A DNA stretch of 38,703 bases from Herpetosiphon sp. (lineage in GTDB: Bacteria > Chloroflexota > Anaerolineae > Anaerolineales > Villigracilaceae). Made by a program: the position numbers and the translations under genes. Position 1 is the stretch's first letter. Every line of letters starts with the position of its first letter. The stretch is from positions 1-38,703 of the forward strand of contig DYDH01000015.1 in NCBI GenBank assembly GCA_020717985.1. The letters are read 5' to 3'. This document shows, piece by piece, positions 1 through 7,984 of this stretch. The notes under the pieces were generated by a model. It had not been told where the DNA came from and did not search any database. It saw nothing but the letters and a program-made list of their open reading frames with translations.

Positions 1-2372
1 TCCTGGCGACCTTCGATCAGGTCAACAGTGAAGCGATTGCCTTGTTTGGCTAATTCAATCGGCAGATAGGCATACAGAATATTCTTGTTCAACGAGAAAC
101 CATACCCGCCGCTGCGGACACGGGTGAGCACTTTGCCTTCGTGGTAGATGGCTTCGCCGCCGTAGATTTGGGTGAAGTCATTTTTACTGGTCAAGACCAA
201 TGTGCAAAGTTTGCGGGTGATGCCTTCCGCCTTGCGCTTGACCAGCGCATCGCGCCCGATGAAGTCGCCTTTGTTCAGGTCAACGCAGAAGCCAAGTCCG
301 CCTTCGTAGGGAGTTTCAGAGACGGTGATATCGGTTGTGAAATAACGGTATCCTTTTTCAAGACGCAGCGAGTCCAGAACCTTATACCCGCCAACTTCAA
401 TTCCAAATTCCTTGCCAGCTTCCATCAGCAAATCGAAGACCATCGTGGCGCGGTTGTACGGGACATAAAGTTCCCAGCCCAGTTCGCCTGCGTAACTGAC
501 TCTCTGGGCGTACACCCCAGCCCCATTGATCTGGATCAATTTCGTCGTTAAGTAAGGATGCGCGGCATTCGACACGTCGTTCTTCGTGATCTTCTCCAAA
601 GTCAATCGAGCCTTTGGTCCCCACAAAGCGAGACAGGCGTATTCCTGCGTGATGTCGCGGATGGTCACTTCGCCATCGGATTCTTCGACGTGCATCCGAA
701 TCCACGCAAGGTCGTTGCCAATGAAGCCCGAACCCGTGACCGCCCAGAAGCAATCGTCCGCCATGCGTGTGATCGTCAAGTCAGATTGGATGCCGCCTTT
801 CGGATTGAGGAATTGAGTGTAGACCGCGCTGCCGACAGGCTTGTCCACGTTGCTGTCGCAAAGCCGCTGCATGAGTTTCAACGCGCCCGCGCCTTTGACT
901 TCGATCTTGCCGAATGAGGTCAGGTCGAAGAGAGTCACGCGCTCGCGGGTGGCTTGATGCTCCACGCCCATGCGCTCGAAGAAGGGCGGCTTGCTCCAGC
1001 CCCATTCGCGTTGATCTTCGCCCATGCGGCGCGAAGGTTTGCCAGGCTGGAAGTAATTGACACGCTCCCAACCAAATTTTTCTCCAAAGACCGCGCCGTG
1101 TTCGAGCAGACGATAATGGATCGGGCTGGTGCGATGCGGACGCGCCAACTCATGCTCGTCGTGCGGGAAGCGCAAGCGATAATAATATTTCACGCTTTCT
1201 TTCGTGCGCTCCGCCGCATAAACTGGGTCGGAGTAATAATCGCCAAAGCGATTGGGATTGAAGCCGTAAACATCCATCGGCATTTCGCCGCCGATGATCC
1301 ACTCGGCAATCAACTTGCCGATGCCGCCTGCGCCGCCGTAGCCGTTGAGCGACATACCCGCTGCCATCCAGAATCCGCGCACGCCAGCCATCGGTCCAAG
1401 CATGGGTTGGCAGTCAGGAGTGTATGCGCCAGGATGATTGACCAGCGTAATGATGCCCGCCTGATCCAAAAACGGCAAACGTCGAATCGCGCCTTCGAGC
1501 AGCATTTCAAATTGATCGAAATTGGAAGGCAGGGTCGTGCCGCCATGTTCCCACGGCACGCCGTCAATCCAACGCGCGATCGGGCTGGGTTCGTAACCGC
1601 CGATGACCAGCCCGCCCTGCTCCTGTCGCATGTAAACCAAATTATCGGGGTCTCGCAGACAAGGCGTTTCGTGCGTAAACTCATGCCCAGGCACAGCCTT
1701 GAGCGCAATGTGTTGATGATCCACAGGCGTGGTTGGAACGTTAAGCCCTGCCATCGCGCAGATCCGTGGCGCCCACAAGCCAGCGGCGTTGATGACGATC
1801 TCACATCTGATTGTCCCCTTGTCTGTGACCACTGCCTGCACTTCGCCTTTGGGGGATAGTTCAATGCCAGTCACCCGCGTGTTGGTGTAAATTTCCACGC
1901 CCAACTCTTTGGCAAATTTCGCCATCGAGGTGGTGGTGGTGTACGGATCGAGTTGTCCATCACGCGGCAGATAAATTCCGCCGTACAAATCTTTTTTGGA
2001 AATCTGCGGCATTTTCTGGAATGCTTCATCGGGAGAGATGACATCCACGTCGAGTCCCAAAGCCTTGGCACGACTGACGCTTCGCTCCAATTCCTTGAGT
2101 TGTTCCTTGCTCGACGCGACTCTGACACTGCCAACATGGTCGAACAAACCCAACTCGCTGTACAACTCAATGCTGTACATGCGGAACTTCAACAACGCCT
2201 GCGACGTGGCAAACTGCGTCACCAATCCCGCCGCGTGCGACGACTCGCCGCTGGCTATTTCGCCTTTTTCAACGAGTACCACGTCCTTGCGCTCCATTTT
2301 TGCCAGATGATACGCGATCTGTGTACCGACAATGCCCCCGCCGATGATTACGATTTGTGCTTGAGATTTCAT
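1..2372 (-). CDS. FAD-dependent dimethylglycine/sarcosine dehydrogenase-like protein (DMGDH-1), 3' end cut by window edge
   Basis: Reading leftward from an ATG at 2372 the frame stays open for 790 codons and runs off the left edge. Compared with the 810-residue paralogue at 8867-11299, only about 20-30 C-terminal residues are missing. The N-terminus has a Rossmann FAD loop (GGGIVG, residues 11-16). It is followed by SGESSHAAGL (41-50), where His46 matches the histidine that carries covalent FAD in dimethylglycine and sarcosine dehydrogenases; the usual Trp before that His is Ser here. The C-terminal half matches the GcvT-like folate-binding region: I read RVSYAGELGWELYVPY and YKVLDSLRLEKGYRY in frame. 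Known role of the family: oxidative N-demethylation, passing the methyl carbon to tetrahydrofolate. It starts 16 nt after the kinase gene, with AGGTGA as likely ribosome site, so it is the last visible gene of the leftward operon. The substrate is not predictable. Confidence 0.85.
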   Translation of the reverse strand, partial: MKSQAQIVIIGGGIVGTQIAYHLAKMERKDVVLVEKGEIASGESSHAAGLVTQFATSQALLKFRMYSIELYSELGLFDHVGSVRVASSKEQLKELERSVSRAKALGLDVDVISPDEAFQKMPQISKKDLYGGIYLPRDGQLDPYTTTTSMAKFAKELGVEIYTNTRVTGIELSPKGEVQAVVTDKGTIRCEIVINAAGLWAPRICAMAGLNVPTTPVDHQHIALKAVPGHEFTHETPCLRDPDNLVYMRQEQGGLVIGGYEPSPIARWIDGVPWEHGGTTLPSNFDQFEMLLEGAIRRLPFLDQAGIITLVNHPGAYTPDCQPMLGPMAGVRGFWMAAGMSLNGYGGAGGIGKLIAEWIIGGEMPMDVYGFNPNRFGDYYSDPVYAAERTKESVKYYYRLRFPHDEHELARPHRTSPIHYRLLEHGAVFGEKFGWERVNYFQPGKPSRRMGEDQREWGWSKPPFFERMGVEHQATRERVTLFDLTSFGKIEVKGAGALKLMQRLCDSNVDKPVGSAVYTQFLNPKGGIQSDLTITRMADDCFWAVTGSGFIGNDLAWIRMHVEESDGEVTIRDITQEYACLALWGPKARLTLEKITKNDVSNAAHPYLTTKLIQINGAGVYAQRVSYAGELGWELYVPYNRATMVFDLLMEAGKEFGIEVGGYKVLDSLRLEKGYRYFTTDITVSETPYEGGLGFCVDLNKGDFIGRDALVKRKAEGITRKLCTLVLTSKNDFTQIYGGEAIYHEGKVLTRVRSGGYGFSLNKNILYAYLPIELAKQGNRFTVDLIEGRQ

Positions 2373-2388
2373 TGTTTCACCTGTTATA

Positions 2389-3288
2389 TTAATTTTGTAC
2401 GTTCTTCAACCACACTGCGAATTCCGCAGAGTCCATCTTTTCTTCAGCCCTGCCCCAGCGCTCGATTGCCCAGCCCCAAAAGTCAAAATCAATTGTAGAG
2501 ATACTAGCCTGAATCGCAGCCCACAATCCCCAGCCTACATCGGACATAATCATATTTAGTTTCATACGTGCGATCATATCGGGTGTTGATTTTCCAAAAT
2601 ATGCCGCACAGACTTCGCTTATTTTCTCATCATTAAACTGCATTTCCTGACAGGTATTTCCAAGTTCAAATGTCGGGTCGTTGTTCCCGCTATATTCATA
2701 GTCAATCAGCCATAACTGTTTGCCGTCGTCGATGTAATTCTCAGCCAGCAGGTCGTTGTTACACGGCACTGTCGACAGTGGATTAACATTCATTGCCCTT
2801 TCGATCTGCGCCACAGTCGGCATTCTTTCCAGATAACCATCGGGGACGCGGATTCCTCGCTCTTTGCAAAGGCTAAGATAATACTCCGTGAGGCGGAACA
2901 TGTTGAAGTCCGAAAAGAAGCGCGGACCTTGATGCAGTTTTTTTATCGCCTGCGCCATACGTGTCGGCATTCCCTGTTCATTCAAAGAATCCTTCGACAT
3001 GGTTTTGCCGTTCAGGAATTCGATCACCATCACATTGTATTCGGGAAGATGATATAAAACCTTCGGGGCAACACCAGCCTCTGATGCGGCTTTGGTATTA
3101 TGGTATTCGTTCTTCCGATCAATTGCAAGCAGTTCCGTACTTTCGCCCGGCACGCGGACAAAATAGAAAACACCATTCACTTCCACTTTGAAATTGGTAT
3201 TGGTCAAGCCGCCAGAAAGCGGATGGATGGAAACATTCATTCCCTTCCAATCGGCAATTTTAGAGACCACTTCATCAATCAAAGCCAT
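2389..3288 (-). CDS. Choline/aminoglycoside kinase-like phosphotransferase (kinase-1)
   Basis: This is a 299-residue protein with the APH/choline kinase fold. Visible motifs are the nucleotide loop LSGGLTNTNF (24-33), the catalytic loop VPCNNDLLAENY (174-185; Asp179 predicted catalytic base, Asn184 metal ligand) and the metal-binding IDYEYSG (195-201). The histidine usually found two residues before the catalytic Asp is Asn here, whereas the paralogue at 11613-12554 keeps it. I chose the ATG at 3288 because AGGAGC lies six bases upstream; an upstream GTG would start inside a palindromic repeat. Relatives phosphorylate choline, ethanolamine, methylthioribose, fructosamine or homoserine. The context, between a permease and a demethylating flavoenzyme, suggests phosphorylation of the imported substrate or a product. 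The exact substrate is unknown. Confidence 0.8.
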   Translation of the reverse strand: MALIDEVVSKIADWKGMNVSIHPLSGGLTNTNFKVEVNGVFYFVRVPGESTELLAIDRKNEYHNTKAASEAGVAPKVLYHLPEYNVMVIEFLNGKTMSKDSLNEQGMPTRMAQAIKKLHQGPRFFSDFNMFRLTEYYLSLCKERGIRVPDGYLERMPTVAQIERAMNVNPLSTVPCNNDLLAENYIDDGKQLWLIDYEYSGNNDPTFELGNTCQEMQFNDEKISEVCAAYFGKSTPDMIARMKLNMIMSDVGWGLWAAIQASISTIDFDFWGWAIERWGRAEEKMDSAEFAVWLKNVQN

Positions 3289-3312
3289 GCATATGCTCCT
3301 ACACAAAGATTT

Positions 3313-3339
3313 GTAGGTCACGCTTTAGGCGTGACCTAC
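3313..3339. repeat. GTAG-type REP-like palindrome
   Basis: GTAGGTCACGC and its exact complement GCGTGACCTAC are separated by five bases (TTTAG). It lies between the permease stop and the kinase-1 start. The same outer word GTAGGTCACG recurs in the palindrome at 8815-8841. The GTAG 5' tetranucleotide is typical of REP elements mobilised by RAYT transposases, and a RAYT gene is present at 36122-36661. Confidence 0.7.
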
Positions 3340-3362
3340 ATTATTATGTAATCAATGAGTTT

Positions 3363-5003
3363 CTATTCTGGCGGAATTTCCTTGAAGGCGTAATCCACGT
3401 TGATGCCCTTGGATTTCTGAGCGCTTTTGGCAATGTAATACCAGATGGCAGAAATAAGGATAATCCCAAAGGCAATTAGCTGCGGCCATGGGTTATCCAT
3501 GCTCCACGTACCAAGCACACCCAGTTGCGGGGCAAATAGGAATGCAAGAACCATCAATACTCCTAAAATACCGCCAATTACACCGACAATGGTAATCATC
3601 GGGGTATTGCCGATTTTATATTTTGCACCGGGAGACGCCTCGTACAAATCCTTTGCACGATACGGCAGGAGTGCGCCTGCGATACAAGTTATCACAAACA
3701 CATAACCACAACCAAAGGTCACACCGAGAGTCAAACCAACCCAGCCGGGAACAAGGTTATAGGCAAGTATAACGGGGATGCTCGCAAGGAAGTAAGCGAG
3801 ATGCGCATTGAACGGTGTATGGCGTTTCTCGTCCACTTTGCTGAACCATTCGGGGAGCAGGCGGTCAAGCGACATGGCGACCAAAACACGGGTCATGCCG
3901 ATGTAGCAGTTGCAAACGATCTGGAAACTGTTGAGCAAATAACCAAATCCAATGATTAGTACTACAATCGGACTACCTGTCAGGGCAACAGCAAGGATCG
4001 GGGGCCACAGGTTAAAGCCGTTGATATTCGCTTCGGCAATCAACGACCAGTATCCGGCTCCAGCCACATAAAGGAATTGCGGTCCCGCGACGCGTTCGAT
4101 GCCAACTGCAAGCAAGGCAAGCAGGATGCCGGTCGCCACGAGGGAACCAACCATGATGAAAACCTGTGACTTGAAACTGCGGGCATCTTTGATCTCACCA
4201 TTCTGTTGGGCAGAATAGGTAGCCCACTGCAAAGAGGTCCAGGCGATGGGCGCAATCAAAAGGGTGGCCATCAGGCTAAAAGGCGGGTTGAGATCAATGC
4301 CGGCGGCTTTTACTGCTTCCACCGCAGTCTCATAAAAATTGGGCGTGCCTCCGGAGGCAACCGCAAATGCATTAAGGCGGGTCACAAATTCAGATGCGGG
4401 TGTGGTAAAGAGAACAATGAACACGGTTGCAAAGCACAATAGTGTTCCCCACCACATCACATTCTGAAAACGGACGTAGTTCTTAAATCCACTGGTTAAC
4501 AACACCATGGAGATCAAAGCATTCAGGATGCTTACAATAACTATACCTGTCGAAGTTGTAAAGAACACACCCCAGCCTGAGAACATGGCATTTTGCATGG
4601 TTGCTCCGAGACCCAGGAATAGCGGAGCAAGCCCCAGATACGACACGAGCCAGCCTGAAAGCGCAACCCACTGCAAAATCCAGATCACAAATCCGGACAT
4701 CACAACGGTAAAAGCCAAACCACCTCCAAATACGCGGCTCTGGAACACATAGTCACCACCCGAACGCGGAAGCGCAGTGGACAGCCAGACGTAAACATAG
4801 GCAATTGGAATTTCGATCAGCATTGCAAGCAGGATACCCCATACAAGCTTGCCCCCGGGAAGTGCGCCGGGCGCCCAAAGATAAGTCCAGGGAAAGATCA
4901 AGCCCATTGTCAAAATATTATAGACAAAGGCGGAATACGGGGACATAACTCTTACAAGCCCTGAGGCTTTTCGAGTAAAGACTTCTGGTTTTGCGGTAGC
5001 CAT
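3363..5003 (-). CDS. APC-superfamily amino acid/amine permease
   Basis: This 546-residue polytopic membrane protein has at least twelve strongly hydrophobic segments spread across its length. The N-terminal pattern is typical of the amino acid-polyamine-organocation superfamily: a charged start, a glycine-rich first helix, then ALPRSGGDYVFQSR near residue 80. The family imports amino acids, polyamines or related amines by proton or cation symport or by exchange. The start at 5003 has AAGGAGAAG a few bases upstream. It sits 133 bp after the metallophosphoesterase and is followed by kinase-1 and DMGDH-1. It is therefore the likely uptake system for the substrate of the cluster. The exact substrate cannot be read from the sequence. 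Confidence 0.85.
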   Translation of the reverse strand: MATAKPEVFTRKASGLVRVMSPYSAFVYNILTMGLIFPWTYLWAPGALPGGKLVWGILLAMLIEIPIAYVYVWLSTALPRSGGDYVFQSRVFGGGLAFTVVMSGFVIWILQWVALSGWLVSYLGLAPLFLGLGATMQNAMFSGWGVFFTTSTGIVIVSILNALISMVLLTSGFKNYVRFQNVMWWGTLLCFATVFIVLFTTPASEFVTRLNAFAVASGGTPNFYETAVEAVKAAGIDLNPPFSLMATLLIAPIAWTSLQWATYSAQQNGEIKDARSFKSQVFIMVGSLVATGILLALLAVGIERVAGPQFLYVAGAGYWSLIAEANINGFNLWPPILAVALTGSPIVVLIIGFGYLLNSFQIVCNCYIGMTRVLVAMSLDRLLPEWFSKVDEKRHTPFNAHLAYFLASIPVILAYNLVPGWVGLTLGVTFGCGYVFVITCIAGALLPYRAKDLYEASPGAKYKIGNTPMITIVGVIGGILGVLMVLAFLFAPQLGVLGTWSMDNPWPQLIAFGIILISAIWYYIAKSAQKSKGINVDYAFKEIPPE

Positions 5004-5136
5004 TTCTTCTCCTTTGGTTTGAGAATCAATACAGTCCTTTAAGTCCGGGAGGTTGGTTATTCACACAACTTCCTTTTTCCAGAGTATTCACAGGAAAACA
5101 ATTAATTTGAAGAAAACACCTCCTTGCGTTCACGCG

Positions 5137-6135
5137 TTATCCGCTGGTCATCTGATAACCCTGCACTTCGCCATCCACGAAAGTAACAAGGCAGCCGCGT
5201 AAAACGCCTTCGGCATATTCACTGCCGGGATTAATACAAGTTGTCCGCCCAATTTTCGCAACAGATTGGGATTCATGGATATGCCCATGCAACCCAAGCA
5301 TTGGCCTGTATTTTTCGATCGCCTGACGGACAGATGAGCTTCCTGCGCCGTACATGATCGGTTGACCGCCCTGGACAATTTGCTGGGGCGGGTCTTTGTC
5401 CCAATCCAGCATGGGGCAGGTGTCCAGTGTGGAATCCTTGGGAGGGTCGTGAAAATTGAAAATGGTCTTGTTCATGTCAGGAACCAACGCGGCCATTTTT
5501 TCGATCATCGCGCCAAGTTCCTCCTCCGAAACTTCACGCGGGGTTTTCCAGGGCGTCGGTGTGCTTATCCCAACCGAGATCATCGTATGATCATCATCCA
5601 CTTGAACCATTTCATTTTCACAGGAAATGAATGATCCTGCGCCTTCCTTTTTCATCACACTTAGCACATCCCATTCATCGTCGTTGCCGCCTGTGACAAA
5701 ACATTTGATGCCGGTGCCGCTTAACCGTTCTTCGGCAAGATCAACCCAGTTGGACATTCTCTGCCTGGCAAGTTCATGGAATAAAGCATCCACAGATTTT
5801 TGGTCAGCTTGTAAAGCGCGAAACTCACCCTCCTCCATGGTCTTATAATAAAACCCGAGAGTATCCAGTTTGCCCGTCAGGGTCTTTAATTCCTCTTCGG
5901 TGGAAAGATGTTCAATCCGTCCCTGCACTGTGGCGCGATAATGCCCATTCATTTCCTTGATAATGGGGATCATCAACTTGCCTTGAATGTCACCGCCCAT
6001 CACGATCACATTTACGTTATAGAATTTTCCCGCGTTAATAAACTTGCGAAATGTGCGCTCCGAGCCGTGAATATCAGTGGCAAAGAACAGGCGGGTTGCT
6101 TCCTTTTTTGGCTTCTTTGAAAACAAGAAAGACAT
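5137..6135 (-). CDS. Calcineurin-like metallophosphoesterase
   Basis: This 332-residue protein carries the dinuclear-metal phosphoesterase signature in order: ATDIHG (19-24, Asp21 and His23), GGDIQG (47-52), GGNDDEWD near residue 150, HDPP near 230, and GLHGHIHES then NPGSEY near the C-terminus. The GNDD block replaces the more common GNH(D/E). The family hydrolyses phosphomono- or phosphodiesters, including nucleotides and glycerophosphodiesters. The start has GGAGGA upstream, and the gene follows the deoR-type gene by 45 bp, so both are probably co-transcribed. In this context it might release phosphate from a pathway intermediate or a head-group ester, which is inference only. No signal peptide is visible, so the enzyme is probably cytoplasmic. 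Confidence 0.8.
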   Translation of the reverse strand: MSFLFSKKPKKEATRLFFATDIHGSERTFRKFINAGKFYNVNVIVMGGDIQGKLMIPIIKEMNGHYRATVQGRIEHLSTEEELKTLTGKLDTLGFYYKTMEEGEFRALQADQKSVDALFHELARQRMSNWVDLAEERLSGTGIKCFVTGGNDDEWDVLSVMKKEGAGSFISCENEMVQVDDDHTMISVGISTPTPWKTPREVSEEELGAMIEKMAALVPDMNKTIFNFHDPPKDSTLDTCPMLDWDKDPPQQIVQGGQPIMYGAGSSSVRQAIEKYRPMLGLHGHIHESQSVAKIGRTTCINPGSEYAEGVLRGCLVTFVDGEVQGYQMTSG

Positions 6136-6180
6136 CGGGAGTTCCTCCGAATCAAAAACCTGACGCGTGGTATTGGGTCG

Positions 6181-6981
6181 TCAGGCTGGAATGGATGTAG
6201 TAGCGATACTGGCAAGCAGGCTTGAGACACCACAAGCCGACAGAGACTCAACAGCAGACGAGACAAGCCCGTCATCCGAAACAAATCTATCCACCTCTTC
6301 AATTGAAGCGACCTGGAAATTTGAAACAACACCCCACTTGCTATGATCCGAGGCAATAATTACCTGACCTTTGGTGCGTTCGATCATATACCTGACAACC
6401 TCGGCTTCCGCGTTCGTAGGAACTGTGCAGCCATGTTTGACGCTGATACCATCCACACCCAAAATAACTTTATTGGCATACACCTGGCTAAGATTCTCAA
6501 TGGCAAAACGCCCCGCCAGGGAATAGGAACGCGGTTGAAATTCGCCGCCAATCAAATAATAATGAAAACCTGGCTCGCCCAGTTCAAGCGCGGCGTTTAC
6601 GTTATTGGTAAAGACCGTAATACGCGAATCATTGCGGATATGTTGAAGAACTTGCGTTGCCGTTGTGCCGCTATTAATGAAAACAATATCACCCTCTTCG
6701 ATCAGGGAGGCCGCCAATTCACCAATTCGCCTTTTCTCTTCAGGATGATGCTGAACACGCTGTTGATATTCCTGCTCAAAAGTCAGATGCTGGCTTAAGA
6801 TCGCCCCCCCATGGGTGCGCTCCAAAACTCCCTTTTGTTCCAGCCATTCAAGGTCGCGGCGAACTGTCGCCTCGGAAGTATCCAGCACCTCGCACAAATC
6901 CGCTGAACGCGCGATTTGATGAATTGCCAGATATTCTTGAATTCTCTCTCGTCTTTGTGCTGGAATGAGAGGTTTGCTCAT
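6181..6981 (-). CDS. DeoR-family transcriptional regulator
   Basis: This 266-residue protein has the classical DeoR helix-turn-helix at residues 8-57 (RRERIQEYLAI, then SEATVRRDLEWLEQKGVLERTHGGA). A DeoR C-terminal sensor domain follows, with INSGTTATQVLQHI and LGVDGIS blocks. DeoR regulators normally sense a phosphorylated sugar or related intermediate and repress an adjacent catabolic operon. The gene is first in the leftward arm and starts about 40 nt downstream of the predicted leftward transcription start, so it probably controls itself and both arms. The last ~35 residues are Ser/Ala-rich and less family-like. The fit with kinases, a ketose-bisphosphate aldolase and a CbbY-like phosphatase supports a phosphosugar-type effector; this is inferred. 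Confidence 0.9.
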   Translation of the reverse strand: MSKPLIPAQRRERIQEYLAIHQIARSADLCEVLDTSEATVRRDLEWLEQKGVLERTHGGAILSQHLTFEQEYQQRVQHHPEEKRRIGELAASLIEEGDIVFINSGTTATQVLQHIRNDSRITVFTNNVNAALELGEPGFHYYLIGGEFQPRSYSLAGRFAIENLSQVYANKVILGVDGISVKHGCTVPTNAEAEVVRYMIERTKGQVIIASDHSKWGVVSNFQVASIEEVDRFVSDDGLVSSAVESLSACGVSSLLASIATTSIPA

Positions 6982-7028
6982 TAGGTCTCGTTTTGTATAT
7001 GAAGGAAATTGAACGCTTTTGATTTCGC

Positions 7029-7080
7029 ATTATATAAGAATATGAAGAAATTTGCAAGTTTTTGATTTTTTCATTATAAT
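7029..7080. promoter_or_regulatory. Divergent promoter pair sharing one palindromic -35 box
   Basis: TTGCAA at 7052-7057 is its own reverse complement. Rightward it is followed after 17 bp by TATAAT at 7075-7080. Leftward it is followed after 17 bp by TATAAT (ATTATA on the plus strand) at 7029-7034. Both are near-perfect sigma70-type promoters. The -35 centre also lies in a short imperfect dyad (AAAtTTGCAAgTTT), a plausible operator. Predicted starts are near 7022 (leftward, deoR operon) and 7087 (rightward, nucleotidyltransferase operon). Confidence 0.75.
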
Positions 7081-7122
7081 GGAATAAATTCCTATGAAGA
7101 AAAAGTGTTCCTAGCTTTGGGG

Positions 7123-7144
7123 GCACCTTTCAAGGTGCTTTTTT
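7123..7144 (+). terminator. Intrinsic terminator/attenuator in the 5' leader of the rightward operon
   Basis: GCACCTT at 7123-7129 pairs with AAGGTGC at 7132-7138, followed at once by six T at 7139-7144. The hairpin reads as a rho-independent terminator only on the plus strand. It lies between the rightward promoter and the first rightward gene, about 36 nt after the predicted start, so it would act as an attenuator or end a very short RNA. Confidence 0.6.
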
Positions 7145-7186
7145 CGATGTTCCTATCAAAATTACTAATAGCTACGGGAGAAGTGC

Positions 7187-7975
7187 ATGACAAACCAATC
7201 AATTGGAATGGGTGAACAAGACCGTTCAGAACGCGATAAGTTTGAAAATGAACTGAAGCGAATACTGGAAGCCAGTGATAAAGCGGGCATCCTCTTAAGG
7301 GTGATCGGTTCACTGGCTTTTCAAATGCACTGTCCAAAATTTGGCGGGTTGCAAGCCGCAATGGGACGCGCCTATACCGATATTGATTTTGGCGCTTATA
7401 GCAGGCAAACAAAACAAATTCAGGCAATGATGGCGGGGTTGGGTTATGTGGATAACCGCGAAGTTTTTATCGCCTCTGAAGGGGAGCGCGCAATCTTTGA
7501 CAAACCCGATGCAGGCTTGCACGTGGACGTCTTCTACGAGAAGTTGGATTTTTGTCATGCGATTTATTGGAAAGACCGCCTCGAAGTAGATTCCCCCACC
7601 ATCCCTCTCGCCGAACTGCTCCTCGAAAAAATGCAGATCGTACAGATCAACGAGAAGGATGTCATTGACACCATCATGTTATTACTGGAGCATCCCCTGG
7701 GTGATGTGGATAAGGAAACCATCAACATTAAATTTGTGGCGCAATTATGCGCCAAGGAATGGGGGCTGTGGCGCACAACCACCATGAATCTTGAAAAAGT
7801 AAAACAACTCGCCGGGCATTACACACAACTCACATCTGGACAAAAAATAGAAGTGGCTGCACAGGTGGACACAATCCTTGCGCGCCTGAACAACGAACCC
7901 AAACCGATTGCCTGGCGCCTTCGTGATCGTGTCGGCGACCGCGTAAAATGGTACAAAGAAGTGGATGAAGTATAA
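7187..7975 (+). CDS. Nucleotidyltransferase-fold protein
   Basis: This 262-residue protein shows the full polymerase-beta-like nucleotidyltransferase signature: RVIGSLAF (Gly41-Ser42), YTDIDFG (Asp65 and Asp67) and LHVDVF (Asp114). Distant relatives include AbiEii-type toxins, tRNA nucleotidyltransferases and antibiotic-modifying enzymes. The C-terminal half, with helices rich in Leu/Lys, is not recognised. GGGAGAA lies nine bases before the ATG. It is the first gene of the rightward arm and is followed 9 bp later by a CBS-domain gene with a ribosome site overlapping its stop, implying translational coupling. Function is unknown. It could modify a small molecule, an RNA or a protein, and its place in a catabolic cluster is unexpected. 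Confidence 0.7.
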   Translation: MTNQSIGMGEQDRSERDKFENELKRILEASDKAGILLRVIGSLAFQMHCPKFGGLQAAMGRAYTDIDFGAYSRQTKQIQAMMAGLGYVDNREVFIASEGERAIFDKPDAGLHVDVFYEKLDFCHAIYWKDRLEVDSPTIPLAELLLEKMQIVQINEKDVIDTIMLLLEHPLGDVDKETINIKFVAQLCAKEWGLWRTTTMNLEKVKQLAGHYTQLTSGQKIEVAAQVDTILARLNNEPKPIAWRLRDRVGDRVKWYKEVDEV

Positions 7976-7984
7976 GGAGGCATC

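Noticed and set aside
954-1859. A 301-codon plus-strand open frame
   Set aside because: It lies wholly antisense to the flavoenzyme gene, has no recognisable motif and is rich in Arg/His as expected for a shadow of a GC-rich gene.
1-2372. Apparent break-up of the left-edge flavoenzyme into several short frames
   Set aside because: The true minus-strand frame is open from 2372 to the left edge and reads as family-like protein in each part I translated, including the last 20 codons. The short frames are other-frame shadows; there is no frameshift.
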